Assembly: GCF_028596025.1 (NCBI RefSeq)
Contig: NZ_CP117167.1
Span: 5,518,001-5,582,000, forward strand
DNA: 64,000 bases
Direction: 5' to 3'
Source: Mucilaginibacter jinjuensis
GTDB taxonomy: Bacteria; Bacteroidota; Bacteroidia; Sphingobacteriales; Sphingobacteriaceae
Part shown: piece by piece, positions 41,560 through 50,313 of the stretch
How positions within the stretch are numbered: the first letter of the stretch is position 1
How the letters are laid out: every line of letters begins with the position of its first letter
Program-made: the position numbers and the translations under genes
Notes under the pieces: model-generated
Database searches by the model: none
What the model was told of the DNA's origin: nothing
What the model saw: the letters and a program-made list of their open reading frames with translations, nothing else

Positions 41560-43383
41560 TTACAATCCCTTCGCTATCGCCTCATAAATTGTATCCATAA
41601 TGCGTGGACGGATATTCAAGCTCGAAAGCTTATCCGTCACCTTAGGATAAACGCGGTTGGACAGGAAAATATAGATCAGGTTATCTTTTGGATCAACCCA
41701 AACGCAGGTACCAGTGTAGCCGGTGTGGCCGTAAGTACCAGGGTTAGCATTATATGAAGGATAATGACTATCTGCAATAGGCCCCCAGCCATCAAAACCC
41801 AAACCACGACGGCTTACATTTGACTGGCGCGAGGTGAACTGGTCTACCGTTTCGGGCTTCATATATTGTACACCGCCATAAGTTCCTTTGTTCAGTAACA
41901 TCTGGAACAAGATGGCCTCATCATTCGCACTGCAGAAATAACCTGCATGGCCAGATACACCTCCAACCAACGCAGCGCCCTGATCGTGTACATAGCCAAT
42001 TAATAGAGTATGGCGGAAATAAGTATCCTCTTCAGTAGGGATAATCTGATCGCGGGTAAAGCGATTACGTGGTAAGAAGCCTGCGGTTTGCATACCGAGC
42101 GGATTATAGAAATGCTGCTGCGCATATTCGTTCAAAGGCTGGGCTGTAACCGTTTCCACAATTTCTTTGGTAAAATACATGCTCAGGTCGCTGTACACAT
42201 ATTGGCCGCGGGTTCGCAAAGCGGTGTTCAGCATACGTGGCAGCATTACATTCTTGTAAAAATCCTTACGCACATAATAACCATCGGCAACTTTGGTTGG
42301 GTAGGCTGCTGATGAATCACTGCTATGATCGTCCGGCTTTAATGTTTCGTAGAACGGGATGTAGGGTACCAAGCCTGCCTGGTGCAGCATCAGTTCGCGC
42401 AGGTGGATATCGTTTTTATTGGTATGACGGGCTTCGGGCAGGTAACTACCCATTGTTGAATCGAGGTTGAGTTTGCCCTGCTCTACCAATTGCATTACGG
42501 CAGGTGTTGTAGCCGAAACTTTGGTTACCGATGCCATATCGAAAATATCAGTCACTTTATCGGGTAACTGGCTGGTATCATAAGTATGGTTACCATAAGC
42601 TTTATTGAAGATCACCTTACCATCCTTAGCTACCAGTACCACGCAGCCCGGTGTAGCATGGTTACGAATGGCTTCCTGCGCAATCTGATCGATGCCCAAT
42701 AGATTGAGTGAGTTGATCCCCACATCTTCGGGCAAGCTATAACCTAAGCGTATCTTAGTGGTTTCAAAGCCTTCGCCCGAAGTATATTTTGATGAGAAGC
42801 TGTTTGCCAATTTCTGCGTGGCAGCCACACCGCCAAAGATGATCTGCGGTACATACTGGGCTGTAACTGCCGAAACAGTTTCGCACCAGATGATAGGCGC
42901 CATCACATCATTCAGCATAGTTAATGCCCTACCCGGACCATAAAATGCGATCACTACATTTTTGATTTTTTGGGTGGATGTGATAAAGGCCATTAATTGG
43001 CTATTATTCACATCGGCCTCAGTCAGTTGAAAAACAAGCGTATTATACAACTTTAGGTCTTCGCCCAAAGCTGCTATTTTGTTACCGTAGGTATTACCAT
43101 TGATGAGCTTAATAGCGGTATACTTAGTCAGGATGCTATCAAAAGCTGCCGAATACGAGTAGTTGAAATGGATACTCGCTACCTTAATTTGCTCCAGATT
43201 TTTTAAGGGCACCAGGTTATACTGGTTGTTAAGCAGTACGGTAGTTTTTGCAGCAGCTTTGGTTTCGGCCAAAAACTGTTGGTTGGTCAAATTTTTAGCC
43301 TGTGGCGGTTGCGCGCAAGCTGTTAGCGTACCAATAAATATATTCAGCAGCAATACGGCAATGCGATGCCTATTTCTTTTCAT
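41560..43383 (-). CDS. Serine hydrolase (beta-lactamase class C type) with GH3 C-terminal-like domain, lipoprotein
   Basis: The ATG at 43383 (MKRNRHRIAV) is preferred to an upstream one because a lipoprotein signal follows (FIGTLTACAQPP). Residues about 30-225 resemble the C-terminal domain of family 3 glycosidases (KNVVIAFYGPGRALTML). Residues about 230-600 form a beta-lactamase/DD-peptidase-like domain with the SxxK motif ASVTK, the YSDL tyrosine and HTGYTG. Related Bacteroidota proteins fuse a GH3 NagZ-type domain to this serine hydrolase; here the catalytic GH3 barrel is absent. A peptidoglycan-related periplasmic role is likely. Its start overlaps the upstream amidohydrolase by 14 nt. 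Confidence 0.85.
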   Translation of the reverse strand: MKRNRHRIAVLLLNIFIGTLTACAQPPQAKNLTNQQFLAETKAAAKTTVLLNNQYNLVPLKNLEQIKVASIHFNYSYSAAFDSILTKYTAIKLINGNTYGNKIAALGEDLKLYNTLVFQLTEADVNNSQLMAFITSTQKIKNVVIAFYGPGRALTMLNDVMAPIIWCETVSAVTAQYVPQIIFGGVAATQKLANSFSSKYTSGEGFETTKIRLGYSLPEDVGINSLNLLGIDQIAQEAIRNHATPGCVVLVAKDGKVIFNKAYGNHTYDTSQLPDKVTDIFDMASVTKVSATTPAVMQLVEQGKLNLDSTMGSYLPEARHTNKNDIHLRELMLHQAGLVPYIPFYETLKPDDHSSDSSAAYPTKVADGYYVRKDFYKNVMLPRMLNTALRTRGQYVYSDLSMYFTKEIVETVTAQPLNEYAQQHFYNPLGMQTAGFLPRNRFTRDQIIPTEEDTYFRHTLLIGYVHDQGAALVGGVSGHAGYFCSANDEAILFQMLLNKGTYGGVQYMKPETVDQFTSRQSNVSRRGLGFDGWGPIADSHYPSYNANPGTYGHTGYTGTCVWVDPKDNLIYIFLSNRVYPKVTDKLSSLNIRPRIMDTIYEAIAKGL

Positions 43384-45019
43384 AAACTTTTTCACCATTA
43401 ACATAGGTCTTCAGCACTTTCACTTTTGGTAATTGGGTACCTGCGGCTTTCATAATATCCTGATCGAGGATTACAAAATCGGCATACTTTCCGGGCTCAA
43501 TACTGCCCTTTTCTTTCTCTTCAAAATTGGCTTTAGCAGCCCAGATGGTCATACCTTTCAGGGCTTCAACGCGACTCAATGCATTCTCTTTCTGGAAACC
43601 TCCGGCAGGGAAACCTTTTTGGTCCATCCGCTCGGTTGCTGCATAAAACGTAAACATGGGGTTAATATTCTCCACCGGGAAGTCGGTACCCAATGGGATC
43701 CATCCATTTTGCTTTAACAAATCTTTGTAGGCATAAGCAGTTTTTAAACGTTGCGCACCTAAACGCTGCCCAGCCCAGTACATATCAGAGGTAGCATGGG
43801 TAGGCTGTACCGATGGGATAATATTATACTCACCAAAAAGTTTAACATCCTCGGGCGATACAATTTGCGAATGCTCGATCCTCCAGCGGCGGTCATTTTT
43901 ACCTTTTAGCGCCTTGGCATAAATTTTCAGCATCACCCGGTTGGCCGAATCGCCAATGGCATGCGTACACATCTGGAAACCTTTAGCGGCAAGTTTGGTG
44001 GCAACCTCTTCGAAGTGTTTTTGGCTGCTTAACAAAAATCCATTCCAGCCCGGTTTATCAGCATAAGGTTTTAGCAAACAGGCACCGCGTGAACCTAAAG
44101 CGCCATCGGCATAAACTTTAAACGCGCGTACATCCAGGCCGGGGGTTTTATATACGCCATGTTTAAACAGGTATTCGAAATTATCCGGGTTGTCTGACAG
44201 CATTACGTACATGCGCATTTTCAACGCACCTTTATGCTGCAGTTGCGTAATGGTATTAATCATGGTGTAGGGTAAACCGCAATCATCAACCGTGGTTAAA
44301 CCTACGGCAAAGCAATTGCGCTGGGCATCAGTAAAAGCCTCCTGTACCAAAGCATCCGTTGGCTCCGGGATTTTATGCTGAACCAGATGCGTGGCGTTAT
44401 CAACCAAAATACCGGTTAGTTTGCCATTGATGGTTTCAATTTGCCCACCGGCAATGGTTTGTCCGGGTTTAATGCCTGCAATGTTTAGCGCAGCCTGGTT
44501 CACAATAACTGCATGCCCATCCACCCGCGATAATATCACCGGCCTCACCGGGAACAGTGAATCCAGCTTTGCTTTATTTGGGAATTGCTTGTCTTTCCAA
44601 TCGTTTTGGTCCCAGCCGCGGCCAATGATCCAGCCTTCGGTGTTGCGCTTGGCGAAGTTTTGCACCGAGTCGGTAATTTCTTTCCAGCTTTGGGTGCCTT
44701 CCAGGTGCACTTCCTGCAGGCTCATTCCATATTCGTAAAAGTGGGCATGTGCATCAATAAAGCCGGGGTAAACCGCTTTACCGCCTGCATCAACCACTTT
44801 ACGGGCTTTATATTTATTTTCGAGAGAGTCGGCATCGCCAACAGCTACAATTTTGCCGCCATTCACTACAATGGTATTGGCGATGGTAAAATTACTGTCA
44901 ACCGTATAAACAACTGCATCTTTAATTAGCAGATCGGCATTATATTCTTTTTTTTGTTGGCACGATGCAAAGGCTATACCAAGCAACAGGGGGCATATTT
45001 GTTTCAGTTTTTCACGCAT
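43370..45019 (-). CDS. Amidohydrolase family lipoprotein (YtcJ-like)
   Basis: The 549-residue exported amidohydrolase has a lipoprotein signal (LLGIAFASCQQ), the metal-binding HAHFYEYG, HAIGDS, and GTDFPVENINPM near the C-terminus, as in YtcJ/N-substituted formamide deformylase-like enzymes. It should hydrolyse an amide or related bond outside the cytoplasm. The substrate is unknown. It is followed with a 14-nt overlap by the serine hydrolase gene, so the two are probably co-expressed. Confidence 0.88.
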   Translation of the reverse strand: MREKLKQICPLLLGIAFASCQQKKEYNADLLIKDAVVYTVDSNFTIANTIVVNGGKIVAVGDADSLENKYKARKVVDAGGKAVYPGFIDAHAHFYEYGMSLQEVHLEGTQSWKEITDSVQNFAKRNTEGWIIGRGWDQNDWKDKQFPNKAKLDSLFPVRPVILSRVDGHAVIVNQAALNIAGIKPGQTIAGGQIETINGKLTGILVDNATHLVQHKIPEPTDALVQEAFTDAQRNCFAVGLTTVDDCGLPYTMINTITQLQHKGALKMRMYVMLSDNPDNFEYLFKHGVYKTPGLDVRAFKVYADGALGSRGACLLKPYADKPGWNGFLLSSQKHFEEVATKLAAKGFQMCTHAIGDSANRVMLKIYAKALKGKNDRRWRIEHSQIVSPEDVKLFGEYNIIPSVQPTHATSDMYWAGQRLGAQRLKTAYAYKDLLKQNGWIPLGTDFPVENINPMFTFYAATERMDQKGFPAGGFQKENALSRVEALKGMTIWAAKANFEEKEKGSIEPGKYADFVILDQDIMKAAGTQLPKVKVLKTYVNGEKVYEKK

Positions 45020-45133
45020 AGAGGTCAGTTAACAGAGTACTTACAAAAGTATATACAACTATCAGAAGCTAAAGTTATGCTATCAAATATTTAATTTAGC
45101 ATCCGGAATTGAAATTGAAGGGAAATTATATAA

Positions 45134-47002
45134 ATGTTTGATATCATACAGCTTTTACCAGACGCGGTTGCCAACCAGATAGCAGCCGGTGAGGTGGTGC
45201 AACGCCCGGCCTCGGCGGTAAAAGAACTGGTTGAAAATGCCATTGATGCCGGTGCAGATAAGATCCAACTGATACTTAAAGATGCAGGCAAAGCGCTGAT
45301 ACAGGTTATTGATAATGGCGCAGGTATGAGCATTACCGATGCGCGTATGTGCTTCGAACGCCATGCTACATCCAAGATCCGCAAGGCTGATGATTTGTTC
45401 GCCATCCGTACGATGGGTTTCCGCGGCGAAGCAATGGCTTCCATCGCCGCTATTGCGCAGGTTGAAATGAAAACCCGCCGCCATGAAGATGAGCTGGGTA
45501 CCTGCATTTGTATAGAAGGAAGCGAAGTAATTAGCCAGGACCCTTGTGCTACTGCGGCCGGTACTTCTATCTCAGTAAAAAATTTATTTTACAATACGCC
45601 AGCACGCCGTAACTTTTTAAAAAGTAACCCGGTTGAAATGCGCCATATTCTCGACGAGTTTCAACGCGTGGCTTTGGCCAACCCCAGGATATTTTTCACC
45701 CTGCATCACGAAGGTCAGGAGGTTTATCACCTGCCGGGTACAACCTTAAAACAACGCATTGTGCACCTGCTGGGCAACAATTATAACCAGCGGTTGGTGC
45801 CTGTTGAGGAAGATACCTCTATCATAAAACTGACAGGCTTTGTAGGCAAGCCCGAATTTGCCCGTAAAACCCGTGGCGAGCAGTTCTTTTTTGTAAACAA
45901 CCGTTTTATTAAGGATGCTTACCTGAACCATGCAGTAGTGACGGCTTTTGAGGAATTATTGCCCGATGATACCTTTCCGCTGTATGTGCTGTTTATCGAG
46001 ATCGATCCGTCGAAGATTGACATTAACGTACACCCTACCAAGACTGAGATTAAGTACCAGGACGAGAAATCAATCTATGCAATTATCCGTTCGGCGGTTA
46101 AGCGTTCTTTGGGTAGATATAACATTACGCCGAGCTTGGATTTTGACCAGGAGAACAGCATCGAGCACTTAATAACCCCGAAACCATTCGAGGAAATTGT
46201 GCAGCCGAGCATCAGTTTCAACCCCGATTTTAATCCATTTAGCGTACCGGGCGAGAAAAAGAGCGAGCGCAGCTATAGCAATGAATCTGCTTATTTTGAG
46301 AAGAAAGGCATCCCGCAAAACTGGGACACATTGTACCAGATCAGTAAACGGGATGATACGGAAGAGCAGCAAACCATCGATCTGCACCAGGATTCGCCCA
46401 ATGTAAAATTAGAAGAAGAGCAGGTAAGCAAAACCAGTGAGCGACAACTGTTCCAGATCCATAATAAGTTTATCCTGTCGCAAATTAAGTCGGGATTTAT
46501 GTTGATCAATCAGCAATCGGCACACGAGCGGATTTTGTATGAACGTTTTTTAACGCAATTGCAGAATCATTCTGGACTGAGTCAGCAAAGTTTATTTCCT
46601 GAAACGGTGAGCCTCAACAGCAGCGATTTTGAATTATTGAAGGAACTTTTGCCAGATATACGTAATCTTGGTTTCGATATACGCGAATTTGGGCCCAACA
46701 CCGTTATTGTTGAAGGTATCCCGGCAGATATAAACCACAACAGCGAGCACGAATTACTGGAAAGCCTGCTGGAAGGGTTTAAGAACAATACCGCGATATT
46801 AAAGTTAGACAAGCGCGATACCCTTGCCCGCACATTGGCGCGTAATGCGGCCACCAAAGCAGGCACCAAGTTATCGCTCGAGGAAATGAATTTACTGATT
46901 GACCAATTATTTGCCTGCCAAAGCCCTAACCAAGCCCTGAACGGAAAACCGGTGATCAGTACTTTTACGTTAAATGAATTAGCAGAAAGATTTGAAAAAT
47001 AG
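45134..47002 (+). CDS. mutL: DNA mismatch repair protein MutL
   Basis: The 622-residue MutL has a GHKL ATPase N-terminus: ENAIDAGAD, DNGAGM, TMGFRGEAMASI and FYNTPARR. The C-terminal dimerisation domain starts near residue 435. In place of the metal-binding DQHA(X)2E(X)4E endonuclease motif it has NQQSAHERILYE (residues 459-470), keeping the glutamates but not Asp and His. The usual CPHGRP is replaced by CQSPNQALNGKP from Cys595. The protein may therefore lack, or have altered, nicking activity. It is the first gene of a plus-strand run with two rhomboid genes. Confidence 0.96.
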   Translation: MFDIIQLLPDAVANQIAAGEVVQRPASAVKELVENAIDAGADKIQLILKDAGKALIQVIDNGAGMSITDARMCFERHATSKIRKADDLFAIRTMGFRGEAMASIAAIAQVEMKTRRHEDELGTCICIEGSEVISQDPCATAAGTSISVKNLFYNTPARRNFLKSNPVEMRHILDEFQRVALANPRIFFTLHHEGQEVYHLPGTTLKQRIVHLLGNNYNQRLVPVEEDTSIIKLTGFVGKPEFARKTRGEQFFFVNNRFIKDAYLNHAVVTAFEELLPDDTFPLYVLFIEIDPSKIDINVHPTKTEIKYQDEKSIYAIIRSAVKRSLGRYNITPSLDFDQENSIEHLITPKPFEEIVQPSISFNPDFNPFSVPGEKKSERSYSNESAYFEKKGIPQNWDTLYQISKRDDTEEQQTIDLHQDSPNVKLEEEQVSKTSERQLFQIHNKFILSQIKSGFMLINQQSAHERILYERFLTQLQNHSGLSQQSLFPETVSLNSSDFELLKELLPDIRNLGFDIREFGPNTVIVEGIPADINHNSEHELLESLLEGFKNNTAILKLDKRDTLARTLARNAATKAGTKLSLEEMNLLIDQLFACQSPNQALNGKPVISTFTLNELAERFEK

Positions 47003-47026
47003 CTTTAACCAAGCTTAACATTATAT

Positions 47027-47743
47027 ATGAGCGCACTTAGGCAAAACCCCTTAGCCAATTTACCACCGGTAGTTAAAAACTTACTGATCATTAACGTGAT
47101 CTGTTTTATACCCTTTTTAATCTTTGGCGCAGATATGTACGATAAGTACGTTCAGCTTTTTGGCGTATTTTATTTTAACTCGCCGTTTTTTAAAGCATGG
47201 CAGCCTATCACCTATATGTTTTTACATGGCGGGTGGATGCACATTATTTTTAACATGTTTGCCCTTTACTCTTTCGGCCAGGCCATAGAGTATACCTTGG
47301 GGTCTAAACGTTTTTTCAACTTCTACTTCATTTGCGGTTTGGGTGCTATTGCCTTACAAATGGCTATACAGGCTTACGAAGTACACGCGTTAACCGGCCA
47401 CTTTACATTAAATCTTAATGCCGATGTACCTGTTGATGCAGCAGGTATGAAAAAACTGCAGGAGATTTATTTCGGGCCGATGGTAGGTGCATCCGGAGCA
47501 ATTTTCGGTTTACTGATCGCTTTCGGGATGTTGTTCCCTAATGCCGAATTGATGATCATGTTTATACCTGTACCTGTTAAAGCCAAATACATTATCCCGG
47601 TTTATATTTTAATCGAATTAACCCTGGGAGTCGGCCAGTTTGCCGGAGATTCGATAGCGCATTTTGCACACCTTGGGGGCGCACTTTTTGGATTTCTTTT
47701 ACTTAAATTGTGGCGTGTACAAAGACCAAACAATTTTTTCTAA
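47027..47743 (+). CDS. Rhomboid family intramembrane serine protease 1
   Basis: The 238-residue rhomboid has six predicted membrane helices. The catalytic dyad is Ser156 in GASGAIFG and His215 in HFAHLGGAL; the HGGWMHIIFNMFAL motif of helix 2 is intact. It cleaves membrane-spanning segments of unknown substrates. It lies 24 nt after mutL and 45 nt before a second rhomboid gene. Confidence 0.93.
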   Translation: MSALRQNPLANLPPVVKNLLIINVICFIPFLIFGADMYDKYVQLFGVFYFNSPFFKAWQPITYMFLHGGWMHIIFNMFALYSFGQAIEYTLGSKRFFNFYFICGLGAIALQMAIQAYEVHALTGHFTLNLNADVPVDAAGMKKLQEIYFGPMVGASGAIFGLLIAFGMLFPNAELMIMFIPVPVKAKYIIPVYILIELTLGVGQFAGDSIAHFAHLGGALFGFLLLKLWRVQRPNNFF

Positions 47744-47788
47744 AAAATGTAAGTTATATAGATACACACTATCCTAAAAAACATCGAA

Positions 47789-48682
47789 ATGAATACCACC
47801 TGGCAGGATATACGCTATAAATTATTGCACTCGGGCAGCAAATTAAATTTGCTTATCGGCATTAACGTCATCGTATTTTTGCTTATCAATGTCCCGGCAA
47901 TCCTGGAGCAGCTTTTTGTTACCGGCCTTAGTCAGCCTAGCAGCATTTTGGCTTATGCTTATGATTACCTGGCTATGCCTGCCTATCTGCCCAAACTGGC
48001 CATCCGTTTCTGGACGCCATTGACCTATATGTTTTTGCACCAAGGTATTTTCCATATCCTGTTTAACATGCTTTGGCTGTACTGGCTGGGTCAACTTTTC
48101 GAAGAATATTTGGGCACAAAAAAAACAGTTGGTTTATACATTGCTGGCGGCCTGGCGGGTGCTTTGGCTTATGTGGTAAGTTTTAATTTAATACCAGCTT
48201 TCTCACATTCAGAAGTATTGCCTTTAACTACCGTTGCGGGTGCATCGGCCAGTGTAATGGCTATTGTGGTGGCTACAGCTACGCTGGTGCCTAACTATAC
48301 CCTGTTCCTGATGTTTTTAGGTCCGGTTAAACTGAAATGGATTGCCCTGTTTTATGTAGTGTTTGATTTTTTGAGCATTGCAGGCCCAAATGCAGGTGGC
48401 GAAATTGCACACCTGGGTGGCGCTTTGCTGGGCTTTATCTACATTAAACAAATACAGCGAGGTAATAACTGGGGCGAGAACATCACCAATGTGTTTAAAG
48501 CCAGCCCTAAAATTAAAGTGGTAAGTAAAAATGCCAGCTATCAGAAATCGGGCAGAAACACCAACAGCGCGCCACAGCAGGATGAAATAGACCGCATCCT
48601 GGATAAAATTTCCCAAACCGGGTACGACAGCCTGAACAAGAGCGAAAAAGAAACGCTGTTCCGCGCCAGTAACAACGATTAA
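47789..48682 (+). CDS. Rhomboid family intramembrane serine protease 2
   Basis: The 297-residue rhomboid has Ser153 in GASASV and His208 in GEIAHLGGALLG, plus LHQGIFHILFNMLWLYWLGQ in helix 2. It differs from the first copy by a soluble C-terminal extension (about 225-297) ending in DEIDRILDKISQTGYDSLNK, a short helical segment also seen in other Bacteroidota rhomboids. The next gene starts immediately after its stop, so translation is coupled. Confidence 0.93.
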   Translation: MNTTWQDIRYKLLHSGSKLNLLIGINVIVFLLINVPAILEQLFVTGLSQPSSILAYAYDYLAMPAYLPKLAIRFWTPLTYMFLHQGIFHILFNMLWLYWLGQLFEEYLGTKKTVGLYIAGGLAGALAYVVSFNLIPAFSHSEVLPLTTVAGASASVMAIVVATATLVPNYTLFLMFLGPVKLKWIALFYVVFDFLSIAGPNAGGEIAHLGGALLGFIYIKQIQRGNNWGENITNVFKASPKIKVVSKNASYQKSGRNTNSAPQQDEIDRILDKISQTGYDSLNKSEKETLFRASNND

Positions 48683-49795
48683 ATGAAGGCTAAAAAAAGG
48701 CTGGGTTTTATCACAAAACTTCTTGTTGGCATTAATGTTGGCTTTGCGCTTGCATTGCTTATCAGCTACCTTGCACCGGTAACCGACCCTGCCAATATCT
48801 GGCTTGTGGCATTCTTTGGCCTGGCCTATCCCCCGCTTTTGTTAATTAATGTGTTGATCATCATTTTCTGGATGTTTAAGCGAAGCTGGTTCGCGTTTAT
48901 TTCATTATTAAGCATCCTGGCTGGTTACCGTGTAATGCAAAACAGCTTCGGCTTTAATTCGGCACGTACTTATACCCGGAAAGAAAGCCCCGATGCCATC
49001 CGCATCATGACCTATAACGTGCATTCGTTCAAAAAATACGGTTCAAAAAACGACATCTGGACCAAGCACGAGATCCTCGATATCATTCGCGAACATCAAC
49101 CCGATATTTTAGGTTTCCAGGAGTATTATACCCGAAAAAAGGGAGAGTACGATATGACGGATTCCATCAAAAGCATCCTCAATAAAGCGAACCTCTATTT
49201 CGAAGCCGTTAATTACGATAATAGCCGTGATGCCCAGGGTGTAGCTGTTTTTTCTAAATATCCTATCATTAATAAAGGCTTTATCCAGATTTCGGAAAAA
49301 GGCAACGGTAACCAGTGCATTTTTATTGATGTAAAAAATAAAGAGCAGATCTTCCGCTACTACTGCGTACACCTTAGATCGATTGGCTTTGAGAAAGAAG
49401 ATTATCAGTACCTCGACAGCGTATCTAAAAAGGGCAAAACCGATATGCACTCTTTCCGCCGCATTGGCAGCAAGTTAAAGCAAGCCTTTATTGCCCGCAG
49501 CAAGCAAGTGCATTTAATTAAGGAACAGATTAAGCAATGCCCCTACCCTTACATCATAGCCGGCGATTTTAATGATACGCCATCATCTTATGCCGTCCAC
49601 GAAATGTCGACAGGCCTGAAAAACGCCTTCCGCGAAAAAGGCAACGGCCTCGGCCGGACTTATAATGGCGATTTCCCGAATTATCAAATTGATTATATAT
49701 TAACCAGCCCGAGGTTTAATGTAGAAGATTATAGGGTGATTGAGAAACGGTTGTCTGATCATTATCCGGTTTATAGTGATTTGGTGTTGAAGTAA
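48683..49795 (+). CDS. Endonuclease/exonuclease/phosphatase family membrane protein
   Basis: The 370-residue protein has three N-terminal membrane segments (about 8-30, 36-58, 64-80) and a C-terminal EEP-fold domain with RIMTYNVHSFKKYG, ILGFQEYY, AGDFNDTP and SDHYPVYSD. The catalytic domain probably faces the periplasm and acts on a phosphodiester or phosphomonoester substrate. Its position right behind two rhomboids is shared by many Bacteroidota, but the link is not explained. Confidence 0.9.
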   Translation: MKAKKRLGFITKLLVGINVGFALALLISYLAPVTDPANIWLVAFFGLAYPPLLLINVLIIIFWMFKRSWFAFISLLSILAGYRVMQNSFGFNSARTYTRKESPDAIRIMTYNVHSFKKYGSKNDIWTKHEILDIIREHQPDILGFQEYYTRKKGEYDMTDSIKSILNKANLYFEAVNYDNSRDAQGVAVFSKYPIINKGFIQISEKGNGNQCIFIDVKNKEQIFRYYCVHLRSIGFEKEDYQYLDSVSKKGKTDMHSFRRIGSKLKQAFIARSKQVHLIKEQIKQCPYPYIIAGDFNDTPSSYAVHEMSTGLKNAFREKGNGLGRTYNGDFPNYQIDYILTSPRFNVEDYRVIEKRLSDHYPVYSDLVLK

Positions 49796-49803
49796 AATTT
49801 TTT

Positions 49804-49860
49804 CATTGAGGTACAGCTTGTCCCGATTTTACTTCGGGACAAGCTGTACCTCGCAATGAC
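49804..49860. repeat. Hairpin element with family A ends
   Basis: CATTGAGGTACAGCTTGTCC and its complement-like right half ending CCTCGCAATGAC form a long hairpin just past the EEP gene. It may also serve as its terminator. Confidence 0.7.
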
Positions 49861-49890
49861 AAATTTGAAATCTTGCTTCTTTTTTAAAAT

Positions 49891-50220
49891 CGGCAAACAG
49901 CTTCGGCCAAAAGCGGGCAGAATAATGCTGGCCTTGTGCGACGGAAAAGGCATTGGAGATTTTGCAGAAGGGCGGGCTGCGCGATGCGTTAGCTGGGCAA
50001 AATATCCCAGCCTGTGTATTCTGAACGCTTGTGCGGTATGGCTTTGTGTGTAAAGAAGCCTTTTGCCGATGAGCGCTTTGGTTACTTTGGCGCCCCAAAG
50101 TAACAGCCTACCCGCGGCGATTGAGCGGGACTGACATTGATTTAAAACACAAACCTTTCATAGTGGCATCTACGCTATTTAAACATGTAGTACCGAGATT
50201 GCTTCGTTCCTCGCAATTAC
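49891..50220. repeat. Composite dispersed repeat, uninterrupted copy
   Basis: About 330 nt that recur at 58668-58863 plus 60219-60360, where an IS110 element has inserted. Shared blocks in order are: CGGCAAACAGCTTCGGCCAA and onward, AAAGAAGCCTTTTGCCGATG, a hairpin GGTTACTTTG...CAAAGTAAC, CGATTGAGCGGGACTGACAT, and a family A right arm. Open frames on both strands (for example a 65-codon one from 49856) match those in the second copy, but they look like by-products of the repeat rather than conserved proteins. Confidence 0.8.
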
Positions 50221-50299
50221 GAAAGAATGAACAATCATCATTTCTTCATCAAAATAAAATACCCACACCCTTAACTTCACACACACATCGAAAAAATCG

Positions 50300-50307
50300 T
50301 AAGTTTG
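50300..50307 (+). promoter_or_regulatory. -7 box of cysS close to the start codon
   Basis: TAAGTTTG fits TAnnTTTG and is followed by only six bases before the ATG at 50314, implying a leaderless mRNA. No clear -33 element is seen. Confidence 0.55.
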
Positions 50308-50313
50308 CGGCTT

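Noticed and set aside
49829..50098. Open frames on both strands within the composite repeat (also 58636-58830)
   Set aside because: They recur only because the DNA repeat recurs. Composition is atypical and lengths vary. Kept as a note in the repeat finding.
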